Source: DAOSVX01 sp035379765 (GTDB lineage: Bacteria > Bacillota_I > Bacilli_A > RF39 > UBA660). From it: DNA of 39,812 nt. A program made the position numbers and the translations under genes. Positions 1 to 7,835 of the stretch are shown piece after piece. Location of the stretch: NCBI GenBank assembly GCA_035379765.1, contig DAOSVX010000001.1, positions 1-39,812 on the forward strand, given 5' to 3'. The first letter of the stretch is position 1, and the number at the start of each line of letters is the position of its first letter. Below the pieces are notes generated by a model. It was given only the letters and a program-made list of their open reading frames with translations. It did no database searches and was not told the DNA's origin.

Positions 1-948
1 AAAAATAATACTTAATATAAAATAAATTATTAAAATAAAACAAAGTATCAAAAATAATTTAACATTTAATTTATAAATAAAAAACATAGACAACGATGCT
101 AAAATAAAATCTAGAGAAAAAGTTATAAAAATTTTAGAAAAGAGATTTTTAATGTTATTTAACTCTCTTACTCTAGTAATTATTTCTCCAGTAGTTTTAG
201 TTTTAACATACGATAGAGGAAGGTAAAATAAATGTTTTAAAAAAGGTAACACCATTTTTTCATCAATATTTTTATTTAATTTATTTTCGCAATTTATTCT
301 TAAAAACTCAAAAACAATTTTTAAAAAAGTTATACTCAAAAATAAAAACGTAATACTTTTGAAATTAGTATCTAAATTATTTAAAATGATTTTAATATAA
401 AAACTAGAAATAATACTAAAAACCATTAATAAAAAACTAATTAATATTATTGATATTACTAATTTTTTTTCTTTTATAAGTAATTCCCAAAACAAGTTTA
501 TTATAGTAGCAGGTTTTTGATATTTTGGTATTTTACTTTTTGGAATCATAACTAATAAAACTTTAGTCCATATTAAGTTAAATTCTTCTATTGATAAAGT
601 CTTATAACCATACGCCGGATCCATTAACAAAACAGTTTTTTTAACTTTATCAATCTTATATATCACTACAAAATGAGTTAAATTATTTTTTAAAACAACA
701 TGGGCTATTACCGGTAATACTATGTTTTCATCTAAAATATTATCTATTTTATAACCATTAGCGTCAAAATTATATTTTCTTAAAGCTATAACTAAATGGT
801 AAGCTGTTGTTCCTTCAGTATTAGTAAAAGTATCTTTTCTGATAGTTTCCATAGGAACATAACCATTATAATATTTTAAAATTGATGATATACATGCTGC
901 TCCGCAGTCTTTAACATCCTCTTGTTTAGTAATATATTTTCTTTTCAT
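1..948 (-). CDS. C39-peptidase ABC exporter, N-terminal part (cut by window edge)
   Basis: The frame is open from the ATG at 948 to the left edge, giving the first 316 residues of a longer protein. Residues 1 to about 130 match the peptidase C39 domain: a DCGAAC motif with the likely catalytic Cys15, His92 in THFVVIY and Asp110 in MDPAYG. Hydrophobic membrane segments follow from about residue 155. Family members cleave the double-glycine leader of a bacteriocin or peptide and export it; the ATPase domain should lie beyond the window. The start is supported by AAAGGA upstream of the ATG. No substrate peptide gene is visible nearby, so the cargo is unknown. Confidence 0.85.
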   Translation of the reverse strand, partial: MKRKYITKQEDVKDCGAACISSILKYYNGYVPMETIRKDTFTNTEGTTAYHLVIALRKYNFDANGYKIDNILDENIVLPVIAHVVLKNNLTHFVVIYKIDKVKKTVLLMDPAYGYKTLSIEEFNLIWTKVLLVMIPKSKIPKYQKPATIINLFWELLIKEKKLVISIILISFLLMVFSIISSFYIKIILNNLDTNFKSITFLFLSITFLKIVFEFLRINCENKLNKNIDEKMVLPFLKHLFYLPLSYVKTKTTGEIITRVRELNNIKNLFSKIFITFSLDFILASLSMFFIYKLNVKLFLILCFILIIYFILSIIF

Positions 949-1001
949 TTCTTATCCTTTCTCTACTTACATATACCCTTTTAATTATTTATTTCCTTTT
1001 A

Positions 1002-1032
1002 CAAAATAAAAAATACTTAGTAATTAAGTATT
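1002..1032 (-). terminator. Possible terminator or attenuator upstream of the C39 exporter
   Basis: An 8-bp inverted repeat (AATACTTA with TAAGTATT) is followed on the minus strand by an almost uninterrupted T-run. It lies between the tRNA promoter and the exporter start, so it could stop read-through from the coiled-coil gene or attenuate the exporter mRNA. Confidence 0.35.
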
Positions 1033-1059
1033 GAAATAAATAAACTAATATGCTAAAAT
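1031..1059 (+). promoter_or_regulatory. Promoter of tRNA-Ala
   Basis: A -35 box TTGAAA (1031-1036) is separated by 17 bp from an extended -10, TGC followed by TAAAAT (1054-1059). The predicted start is about 6 nt before the tRNA. Confidence 0.7.
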
Positions 1060-1071
1060 ATCTTTGTTCTT

Positions 1072-1150
1072 GGGGAATTAGCTCAGTTGGATTCAGAGCA
1101 TCTGCCTTGCACGCAGAGGGTCAAGGGTTCGAGTCCCTTATTCTCCACCA
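1072..1150 (+). tRNA. tRNA-Ala (anticodon TGC)
   Basis: The cloverleaf folds by hand. The acceptor arm starts GGGGAAT and ends ATTCTCC, followed by discriminator A and an encoded CCA. The D-stem is GCTC/GAGC, the anticodon stem TCTGC/GCAGA with loop CTTGCAC, and the T-arm AAGGG/CCCTT with TTCGAGT. The acceptor contains the G3-U70 pair that is the alanine identity element. The D-loop is long, at 11 nt. The gene has its own promoter and a terminator immediately after it. Confidence 0.95.
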
Positions 1151-1157
1151 ATGAATA

Positions 1158-1190
1158 TAAAAAGCAGTTTTTAAAACTGCTTTTTTTATT
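1158..1190. terminator. Bidirectional terminator after tRNA-Ala
   Basis: The stem AAAAGCAGTTTT/AAAACTGCTTTT is flanked by a T-run on both strands. It serves the tRNA on the plus strand and the coiled-coil membrane gene that ends at 1210 on the minus strand. Confidence 0.8.
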
Positions 1191-1209
1191 TTTACTAATA
1201 TTTTTTTGG

Positions 1210-1965
1210 TTAACCTTGATGGGAACTATGGCTTGATCCTGGTCTTCGCAATAAAGGCTGATAAGGATATTTTTTGGCTGAGCAATCAGGTTGAACAGTA
1301 ACTTCTGGTTCAACACTAGTATTAGCAACTAATTGATCTTTAAGGCTTTTTATTAATTCTCGAAGATTTGCTTCTCTATTTTCTAGCTCTATTATTTTGC
1401 TTTCTCTAAGTTGCCCTTCTTGAATCAATTGTTGTATATAAATATCAAGTTCCTCCATTTTAGCTCTTATAACTTGTAAACTTTTTTCGCGCAATTCTTT
1501 TATATCATGAAAATTTTGGAAAGAAATATATTCAGACATTGTTTTTCTTAATTCTGATTTATTCTTATAAGCTTTAACACCAAATAATGCTCCACCAACA
1601 ACTCCTGCAATTGGTCCGGTTACTGAAAAATATTTTGGTAAAACATCTATCATAGTTGCATAATAACTAGGAGTACCAATTGCTAAAGCATCTAATAACC
1701 ATAAAGCCACAGAAATGAATAAAACAATGATGGCTATAGAAATTGATTCAAGAGCAGCTTCCTTAAAAGCAAAATTATATCTAGCTATTTTATTACCATC
1801 TCTTTTTAATTGAGCTTTTTGAAACTCATAATCTTTGATTACTTCTTCATCTGCACTTTTTAACCTTAAAAGCCTGCTTCTTTCATTTTTTATTTTTTCT
1901 AATTCGGTTATTCGAGAAGCTATTTTCTTCTTATAAGCTTCTATTTCTGTTGATTCTTTTAACAT
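1210..1965 (-). CDS. Coiled-coil protein with two membrane segments, unknown function
   Basis: The 251-residue protein has a charged heptad-rich N-terminal helix (about 1-60) and a first membrane segment (about 72-98, rich in I, V, L, A). A second Gly/Ala-rich hydrophobic segment follows (about 114-135), then a long Glu/Lys/Leu coiled coil (about 140-215) and a polar Pro/Ser/His tail. I do not recognise the family. The start follows AAGGAAG with 7-nt spacing. The gene has its own strong promoter (TTGACA, 16 bp, TATAAT) and ends at the bidirectional terminator beside the tRNA, so it is probably monocistronic. The hairpin-like membrane topology with two cytoplasmic coiled coils suggests a scaffold, but this is inference. 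Confidence 0.75.
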   Translation of the reverse strand: MLKESTEIEAYKKKIASRITELEKIKNERSRLLRLKSADEEVIKDYEFQKAQLKRDGNKIARYNFAFKEAALESISIAIIVLFISVALWLLDALAIGTPSYYATMIDVLPKYFSVTGPIAGVVGGALFGVKAYKNKSELRKTMSEYISFQNFHDIKELREKSLQVIRAKMEELDIYIQQLIQEGQLRESKIIELENREANLRELIKSLKDQLVANTSVEPEVTVQPDCSAKKYPYQPLLRRPGSSHSSHQG

Positions 1966-1992
1966 AGTTACACTTCCTTTTAATAGTTATCT

Positions 1993-2020
1993 ATTATAGC
2001 AAAAAGTTTAATAATGTCAA
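1993..2020 (-). promoter_or_regulatory. Promoter of the coiled-coil membrane gene
   Basis: On the minus strand, TTGACA (2020-2015) and TATAAT (1998-1993) are separated by 16 bp, with TGC before the -10 (extended -10). The -35 overlaps the stop of the DHH gene. Confidence 0.75.
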
Positions 2021-2976
2021 CGACTACATTTTTTTATTTCCGCAAATAACCATTTATTTTCTTTACAAAATGGCATTCCCGCTGCTTTAGGATGACCTCC
2101 ACCAGTACTGCATAAGCTTTTAGCAATTAAGAAAACATTAACATCTGGTCTAACAGTCCGAAAAGAAAAACTTCGACGCTTTTCATCAACTATTAATATA
2201 TAATCTAATTCTGGATATTTCTTTGATAAAGCATTACCAACTTCACTACGATATTCTGTGGTAATTACTACTCCTACTTTCCTACCTTTAATATCCATTT
2301 TAATTAACTCTTCATCACACTTTTTAATATGATTAGCAATATATTCTTCGCGTACAGCTATCATATTCATTTCTTCTTTAGTAAATATATCACTACCAAG
2401 ACTTTTAAATAAACCAATAAATTTATTAATAAACTTTTCATGCCCAATTAAAGATAATAAAATCGTTATTTTTCTGCCTAATAAAAAATGTTTAGAAGGA
2501 TTATCACTTAGCCAATCTTCCTCAGATGTATCATTAGTTCTTACCGCATTTATATATACTTCTAATAACGGATTAGTTAGTATTTCATTACTAGGATAAA
2601 GCCCCAATAAATATTTATAAAATAAGCTGGCTGCCGATTCTTTTACACCATTAGTAGAAACTACTTCATTTATAAAACTATAATTTGAATTAATATCTGA
2701 TTCATGATGATCAAAATGTTTTATTTTAACCTTTAAACCTTTATTTTTGTCAATATATAAAGCAGCATTACTATTAATAGGTAAATCAGTAATATAAATA
2801 GTTTGATATTTACTAGGATCAATTTCTTTAAGCACTGGTAAAATCTCAATCGGTTCACAAAAAATAATATCAATATCCTTTTCCATTAATCTTGCTAAAA
2901 TAGCTGGAGACATTCCATCTATATCACTAGCATGAGAAATTATTAAATTCTTTCCACCAGAAATGATTTTTTCCAT
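2017..2976 (-). CDS. DHH/DHHA1-family phosphoesterase
   Basis: The 319-residue cytoplasmic protein has the DHH signature motifs in order: HASDIDG (Asp18, Asp20), ITDLP (Asp64), FDHHES (Asp89-His90-His91) and RTNDTSE. The DHHA1 glycine motif GGGHPKAAG is at about 292-300. These residues bind two metal ions, usually Mn2+, in family members that degrade nanoRNA, pAp or cyclic dinucleotides. The exact substrate cannot be told from sequence. The start has AGGTGAT 5 nt upstream. The stop codon is TGA, one of the few in this window, and overlaps the -35 of the next gene. It is preceded by rpoZ and its terminator. Confidence 0.85.
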   Translation of the reverse strand: MEKIISGGKNLIISHASDIDGMSPAILARLMEKDIDIIFCEPIEILPVLKEIDPSKYQTIYITDLPINSNAALYIDKNKGLKVKIKHFDHHESDINSNYSFINEVVSTNGVKESAASLFYKYLLGLYPSNEILTNPLLEVYINAVRTNDTSEEDWLSDNPSKHFLLGRKITILLSLIGHEKFINKFIGLFKSLGSDIFTKEEMNMIAVREEYIANHIKKCDEELIKMDIKGRKVGVVITTEYRSEVGNALSKKYPELDYILIVDEKRRSFSFRTVRPDVNVFLIAKSLCSTGGGHPKAAGMPFCKENKWLFAEIKKCSR

Positions 2977-2992
2977 CTATATCACCTATTTC

Positions 2993-3022
2993 ATTATAGC
3001 AAATAAAAAGACTCTTAAACAA
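2993..3022 (-). promoter_or_regulatory. Probable promoter of the DHH gene
   Basis: TATAAT (2998-2993) is preceded by TGC (extended -10). A TTGTTT -35 lies 18 bp upstream inside the rpoZ terminator. Confidence 0.5.
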
Positions 3023-3034
3023 TCTTAATGAGTC
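3003..3034 (-). terminator. Terminator of rpoZ
   Basis: The stem is GACTC-(A bulge)-TTAA / TTAAGAGTC with a GATTGT loop, followed by TTTTTA on the minus strand. The rpoZ stop codon lies within the hairpin. Confidence 0.7.
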
Positions 3035-3209
3035 CTCTTTCTAATTCTTCCAGTGCTCTACCCAATTCTCTTTTATTTTTATATTCACTATCTTTTAATT
3101 GAAAATGTTTTTCTTGTAACATTTCTTTACTTCTTTTAGAAGCTACATAGACTAGAATATATTTTGAGTCAACTAAGTTTAGCAATTTATCAATTGATGG
3201 ATAAATCAT
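3015..3209 (-). CDS. rpoZ: RNA polymerase omega subunit
   Basis: This 64-residue protein matches RpoZ: MIYPSIDKLL at the start, then a YVASKRSKEM helix and a C-terminal RELGRALEELE segment typical of the omega fold that clamps the beta-prime subunit and aids polymerase assembly. I chose the ATG at 3209 over an upstream GTG at 3218. The AAGGA/GTGAG Shine-Dalgarno element is 4-10 nt before the ATG and would overlap the GTG. The usual partners gmk and priA are not adjacent. The stop codon is buried in the terminator hairpin. Confidence 0.85.
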   Translation of the reverse strand: MIYPSIDKLLNLVDSKYILVYVASKRSKEMLQEKHFQLKDSEYKNKRELGRALEELERGLIKIV

Positions 3210-3283
3210 AACTCTCACGTCCTTACAATTATATTTTACTAAACTTTTTATAATTTATATTGATTTTACAAAAAAATATACAT

Positions 3284-5116
3284 TTATTTTACACAATTTC
3301 TTAAAGCATCTAAAATAACCACCATAGCCCAAGTATCTTGTTGACAATATTTTATTAAAGATTCTCTCCTTATTTCTAGTTCTTCTTTAGTTAAATGAGG
3401 ATAATTAGCATATTCAACTATCGCTTCAGTACCATTTTGGACATCTAAAGTTTTATAAGATAAATCACTAAAAACTGGTAAAGTCTTTTTTATTGAGTAA
3501 GATCCACTAAAGCGATAATCATAATAATTTAATCTTTTAGCTTCTTCTTCATCAAAACCTAAAGTCATATATATATCTTTTTTGGTTTTTAAAATATCTA
3601 TTAAATCAAACCCACGATCATATATTTTCATTAGATCTTTTTGATACTTAGGAAATATTTCTCCTAAACGTTTAATGCATTTCTTTTCAAAAGAAACATT
3701 TTGAGCAAATAAAGTACCTTTGCTGCCATCAATTAACTCTACTAATTTTTTAACTAACTCTTCTCTTTCGTCATTAAAACTATGAGCTAGAAAAACAAAG
3801 TTATCTTTTTCTTTATCACATTTACCTGGTTCATTTTCAATATGTAAGCTAAATTCAAATGGTGATTGTTCATAACACTTTTCTCCTTTAAATCTTGGTA
3901 TAGGGCAAGGAAATGTTTCAAAATCCAAATGATATATTGGGTATTTTAAAGATTCAATAACTACTTTTAATTTTTCTTTATTAATATATGGCTTTTTAGT
4001 TATTAAAGCATTTCTTTCTATATGATGATTAGGATTTCTAATCCAGCTTTCGGGTATATCTAGCATATTTATATAACCTTCATTAATTAAATTTAAACCT
4101 TGATGATAATCCCCTTTTTCGTCTTTAAAACCATGTTGATTATCAATATAATTTAAAGATGAATTATATTCTGGTATCATAGAACCACATATTTTCTTAA
4201 AATACTTACATTCTGTTGGTTTCTTATACTCACAATAACAACCTAAATTAACTTCTTTTAAATTATTTTCTTTTAGATAACTTTCTAATAATATTCTATC
4301 TTTATCAATAATTGGTAACATTTCTTTAGTTAATTTAGTCATATCCATAAAAGTAATTATTTCATTACCATTTAAATCTGTTTCATATTCGCTTTTTCCA
4401 TCATAGATATATTCATGATTTAAAACCGCTAGATAATAATTAAAATTAACTAACTTAGCTTCATTATGACTTTCTTTATATTCCCCTTCAATAATATATC
4501 TTTGAACACTTAAATCATAAACATATTTACCAATATCATATCTATCTAATAGTTTATTTCTTTTCTTAGTATATGTTTCTAACTCTTTATCAATAAAAGA
4601 ATAATTAACTTCATCTTTTAGATATAAAATATTATCTTTTTTAACAAACAAAGAATATGGTTCTTTATTAAAAGTACCAACTTCCAGATATTTTTTACTC
4701 GTAGTTGCTTTTACTTCTATAATATTAATGCTTTTTTCCGTTTCATTATAAACATCAACATAACAAAGATATTTAATACCATTTAAACTAAAATCAAAAC
4801 ACTCTTGATTAAAAGTATTAGAAGATGATACCACTTTACCACCAAAGGTCTTTAAAACAGATGCAGCAGCTAATTCTTCTACTTTAGAATAATATGGTAA
4901 CATAGCTTTTAATTGAGTATTTTCTACATCTATTAAATCCTCTTCATCTTCACTATACATCTTAGAAAATATTTCTTTTACTTTTTCTTCCTGTTCTTCT
5001 TTTAAATAATTCTCATACGAAATATCCGCATCTAAACGCTCTTTTTTAACTTCTTCTAATGCTATATATCTTCGGCATCTGGTATAATTAATAAAATTAG
5101 TTTTAGTTATTGCCAT
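3284..5116 (-). CDS. DUF2779 protein with PD-(D/E)XK-like and DEDD-like nuclease modules
   Basis: The 610-residue protein belongs to the DUF2779 group. The N-terminus holds Cys14 in YTRCRRY and a PD-(D/E)XK-like core (Asp121, then Glu134-x-Lys136 in IIEVKATTS). A cysteine cluster follows (Cys293, 295, 303, 310). With Cys14 this resembles the Fe-S cluster arrangement of Cas4/AddB-type nucleases. The C-terminal half looks like a DEDD exonuclease: DFET (Asp398, Glu400), FDLID (about 503-507) and the family motif YCQQDTWAM (Asp594). No experimental function is known to me. It follows ffh by 13 bp with a good AGAGG site, so it is the last gene of the SRP operon. Confidence 0.8.
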   Translation of the reverse strand: MAITKTNFINYTRCRRYIALEEVKKERLDADISYENYLKEEQEEKVKEIFSKMYSEDEEDLIDVENTQLKAMLPYYSKVEELAAASVLKTFGGKVVSSSNTFNQECFDFSLNGIKYLCYVDVYNETEKSINIIEVKATTSKKYLEVGTFNKEPYSLFVKKDNILYLKDEVNYSFIDKELETYTKKRNKLLDRYDIGKYVYDLSVQRYIIEGEYKESHNEAKLVNFNYYLAVLNHEYIYDGKSEYETDLNGNEIITFMDMTKLTKEMLPIIDKDRILLESYLKENNLKEVNLGCYCEYKKPTECKYFKKICGSMIPEYNSSLNYIDNQHGFKDEKGDYHQGLNLINEGYINMLDIPESWIRNPNHHIERNALITKKPYINKEKLKVVIESLKYPIYHLDFETFPCPIPRFKGEKCYEQSPFEFSLHIENEPGKCDKEKDNFVFLAHSFNDEREELVKKLVELIDGSKGTLFAQNVSFEKKCIKRLGEIFPKYQKDLMKIYDRGFDLIDILKTKKDIYMTLGFDEEEAKRLNYYDYRFSGSYSIKKTLPVFSDLSYKTLDVQNGTEAIVEYANYPHLTKEELEIRRESLIKYCQQDTWAMVVILDALRNCVK

Positions 5117-5129
5117 ATAAAACCTCTAT

Positions 5130-6437
5130 CTAAAATGGCATTTTCATATTACCATTTTTCATTTGTTTCATCATTTTTTTCATTTCTTCAAATTGTTTTA
5201 GTAGTCTGTTTATCTCTTCGACACTTCTACCACTACCAGCTGCTATTCTTTTTTTTCTCGTAAAGTTTAAACAGTTAGGATTTTTTCTTTCGTAAGGAGT
5301 CATAGAAAGAATAATAGCTTCAATATGAAGTAATTGTTTAGGATCAACATTAATATTATTTAAGCCCATATTACGAGCTCCAGGTATTAATTTAAGCAAA
5401 TTTTCTAAAGGACCCATTTTTTTAATTTGTTTTAAATTAGTTAGAAAGTCTTCTAGATCATATTTACCTTTACGGATTTTTTTAGCTTGTTCTAAAGCTT
5501 CTTCTTTATCAATAACATCTTCTACTTTTGAAGCAATTGATAAAATATCACCCATACCCAAAATTCTTTCGGCCATTCTATCCGGATGAAATTCTGATAA
5601 GCCATCTAGTTTTTCCGAATCACCAACAAACTTAATTGGTACATTAGTTAAATGTCTTACTGATAGAGCTACACCACCTAAAGTATCACCATCTAATTTA
5701 GTTAAAATAGCTCCCGTTAGTTTTAGTTTTTCATTAAACCCATTTATAACATTTATAGCATCTTGACCCATCATCGCATCAATTACTAAAAGTATTTCAT
5801 TTGGTTTAGTTAATTCATTTATTTTTACTAATTCCGCCATTAGTTTATCATCAATATGCAGTCTTCCTGCTGTATCAATAATAATATAATCTTTATCATT
5901 TCCTTTGGCATAATCTAAAGAAGCTAAAGCTATTTCTTCAGGACTTTTATCCTTTAAAGTAAAAACATCGATATCAATTTCTTTACCAATAGTTTGTAAT
6001 TGATCTATAGCAGCTGGACGATATATATCACAAGCTACTAATAATGGTTTTTTATGATATTTTTTACGTAAATAATTAGCTAATTTACCAGCTGTCGTAG
6101 TTTTGCCAGAGCCTTGAAGACCAGCTAACATAATGATAGTTGGTTTTTTATTAGTTTCTAAAGGAGCATACTCTTTCCCTAGTAAGTCTACTAATTCATC
6201 TTTAACTAATTTCATAAATAGTTCTTCTGGTTTTAAACTTTTACTTACTTCTAAACCTAAAGCTTTTTCTTTAACATTATTAACAAATTCTTTAGCCACT
6301 TGATAATTTACATCAGCTTCTAATAAAGCTATTCTAATTTCTCTAATAGCATCACTTATATTATCTTCAGTTATTCTACCCATGCCTTTAATATTTTTAA
6401 AAGCCTTAGATAGTTTATCTCCCATTGCTTCAAACAT
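5130..6437 (-). CDS. ffh: Signal recognition particle protein Ffh
   Basis: The 435-residue SRP54 GTPase binds 4.5S RNA and signal peptides and delivers ribosomes to FtsY at the membrane. The N domain (1 to about 95) precedes the G domain with P-loop GLQGSGKTT (106-113 region), DTAGR and TKLDG motifs. The Met-rich M domain carries the RNA-binding stretch GSGRSVEEINRLLKQF and a KKMMKQMKNG tail. Length is usual. AGGTGAT lies 5 nt before the ATG. It is cotranscribed with ylxM and ftsY upstream and the DUF2779 gene downstream. No 4.5S RNA gene was found in the window. Confidence 0.97.
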   Translation of the reverse strand: MFEAMGDKLSKAFKNIKGMGRITEDNISDAIREIRIALLEADVNYQVAKEFVNNVKEKALGLEVSKSLKPEELFMKLVKDELVDLLGKEYAPLETNKKPTIIMLAGLQGSGKTTTAGKLANYLRKKYHKKPLLVACDIYRPAAIDQLQTIGKEIDIDVFTLKDKSPEEIALASLDYAKGNDKDYIIIDTAGRLHIDDKLMAELVKINELTKPNEILLVIDAMMGQDAINVINGFNEKLKLTGAILTKLDGDTLGGVALSVRHLTNVPIKFVGDSEKLDGLSEFHPDRMAERILGMGDILSIASKVEDVIDKEEALEQAKKIRKGKYDLEDFLTNLKQIKKMGPLENLLKLIPGARNMGLNNINVDPKQLLHIEAIILSMTPYERKNPNCLNFTRKKRIAAGSGRSVEEINRLLKQFEEMKKMMKQMKNGNMKMPF

Positions 6438-6447
6438 TATTTATCAC

Positions 6448-6732
6448 CTACAATATTTCATTTATTTTTTCTAATAAGGATTCATCTTTAACAAGGTCAT
6501 TAATCTTATTTTTCTTTTTATATAATTTTAGTTTACTTTCGTAATCTGCCAATTTATCATTAATATTTTTAAGTCTTTTAAAAATGGCATTACGACTTAT
6601 TTGATTATTTAAAGCAATTTCTTGTAAACTTAAATCATTAAAATAGTAATCTTCAAAATCATTTTGTTCTTTAGAAGTTAATAAACTTTTATATAAATCA
6701 TATAAATCAATTAAATATATATTTGTTTTCAT
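6448..6732 (-). CDS. ylxM: YlxM/p13-like helix-turn-helix protein (UPF0122)
   Basis: The 94-residue protein has the sigma-70 region 4-like helix-turn-helix of the UPF0122 family: a Tyr/Asp-rich first half, then SLQEIALNNQISRNAIFKRL as the DNA- or RNA-binding unit, then a basic helix. Its position between ftsY and ffh is the standard one for this family, which modulates SRP function or expression in other Firmicutes. Its ATG directly follows the ftsY TAG stop with no gap, indicating translational coupling. AAGGA lies 10 nt upstream inside ftsY. Confidence 0.9.
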   Translation of the reverse strand: MKTNIYLIDLYDLYKSLLTSKEQNDFEDYYFNDLSLQEIALNNQISRNAIFKRLKNINDKLADYESKLKLYKKKNKINDLVKDESLLEKINEIL

Positions 6733-7710
6733 CTACATCATATCCTTAAATAAACCATATATATAGTTTTCTATATCAAATGGTTTTAAATCAGTCATTT
6801 TTTCTCCTAAACCAATAAACTTTACAGGTATATTAGTTTCTTCTTTTATAGCTAGGACTATACCACCTTTAGCAGTACCATCTAATTTAGTTAATACTAT
6901 TCCCGTTATATTAGTTATTTCTTTAAAAGAGATAGCTTGTTTTATACCATTTTGACCAGTAGTGGCATCTATTACTAAAAGGGTTTCTTCTGGAGCATTA
7001 GGAATAATAGTTCCAATTACTTTATTAATTTTTTCTAATTCTTTCATTAAATTAGCTTTATTTTGGAGTCTTCCGGCTGTATCAATTAAAACTATATCTA
7101 CTTTTTCTTTGACGGCTTCTTTTAATCCATCAAATATTAATCCCGCTGGATCACTATTTTCTTTACCAAAGAATAAACTTTTAGTTTTATCAGCCCAGAT
7201 CTTTAATTGCTCAGTAGCTCCAGCTCTAAAAGTGTCCCCTGCAATCATCATTACTTTTTTACCAGCACTCGTGTATTTATAAGCTAATTTACCTATAGTA
7301 GTAGTCTTACCTACTCCATTAACTCCAACCATTAATATTACCGTTGGACCATTTTCATTCATTTTAATTTTATCAGATAAAGATTCATTATTAACATAGA
7401 TAATAAATAGTTCATCAACAATTACTTCTTTTAATTCTTCGGGATTATCTATTTTTTCTTGTTTTACTCTTATTTTTAACTTTTCAATAAAATTCATAAC
7501 AGTTTTAACACCAATATCAGCCATAATCAAAATATCTTCTAGTTCTTCAAAGTATTCATCATTAACTTTAGTATATTTAATACCTAAAACATTTAATTTA
7601 GAAACAAATTCTTCCCTAGTTTTTTCTAAACCTTCTTCATAAACTTTTAAGTCTTCATTATTTTGATTAGATTTTTTTAAGATGTTTTTTAATTTATCAA
7701 AAATACCCAT
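6733..7710 (-). CDS. ftsY: Signal recognition particle receptor FtsY
   Basis: The 325-residue SRP receptor GTPase has an NG domain nearly from the start, with only about 25 charged residues in place of the long acidic A domain, as in many Firmicutes. Motifs visible are GVNGVGKTT (129-137), DTFRAGATEQL, DTAGRLQNK and TKLDGTAKGG. It docks the Ffh-ribosome complex at the translocon. It is the first gene of the ftsY-ylxM-ffh-DUF2779 operon, with AGAGGTGAT 3 nt before the ATG and a divergent promoter shared with RNase J. Confidence 0.97.
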   Translation of the reverse strand: MGIFDKLKNILKKSNQNNEDLKVYEEGLEKTREEFVSKLNVLGIKYTKVNDEYFEELEDILIMADIGVKTVMNFIEKLKIRVKQEKIDNPEELKEVIVDELFIIYVNNESLSDKIKMNENGPTVILMVGVNGVGKTTTIGKLAYKYTSAGKKVMMIAGDTFRAGATEQLKIWADKTKSLFFGKENSDPAGLIFDGLKEAVKEKVDIVLIDTAGRLQNKANLMKELEKINKVIGTIIPNAPEETLLVIDATTGQNGIKQAISFKEITNITGIVLTKLDGTAKGGIVLAIKEETNIPVKFIGLGEKMTDLKPFDIENYIYGLFKDMM

Positions 7711-7725
7711 ATAATCACCTCTTAA

Positions 7726-7754
7726 ATTATAACAATTTTAAACTTTTTTAACAA
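7726..7754 (-). promoter_or_regulatory. Promoter of the ftsY operon
   Basis: On the minus strand, TTGTTA (7754-7749) and TATAAT (7731-7726) are separated by 17 bp. It sits in the divergent gap with the RNase J promoter. Confidence 0.65.
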
Positions 7755-7759
7755 CTGAA

Positions 7760-7788
7760 TAGACTTTTTTTTATAAATGTAGTATAAT
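7760..7788 (+). promoter_or_regulatory. Promoter of the RNase J gene
   Basis: TAGACT (7760-7765), a 17-bp spacer and TATAAT (7783-7788). The two divergent promoters are back to back with only 5 bp between their -35 boxes. Confidence 0.65.
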
Positions 7789-7835
7789 CACTTTAGTTTT
7801 AAACTTTTAATTTGTAACAAGAAAAGAGGAATTTT

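Noticed and set aside
1083..1328. Minus-strand 81-codon frame across tRNA-Ala
   Set aside because: It runs antisense through the tRNA and across its terminator, and overlaps the end of the coiled-coil gene.
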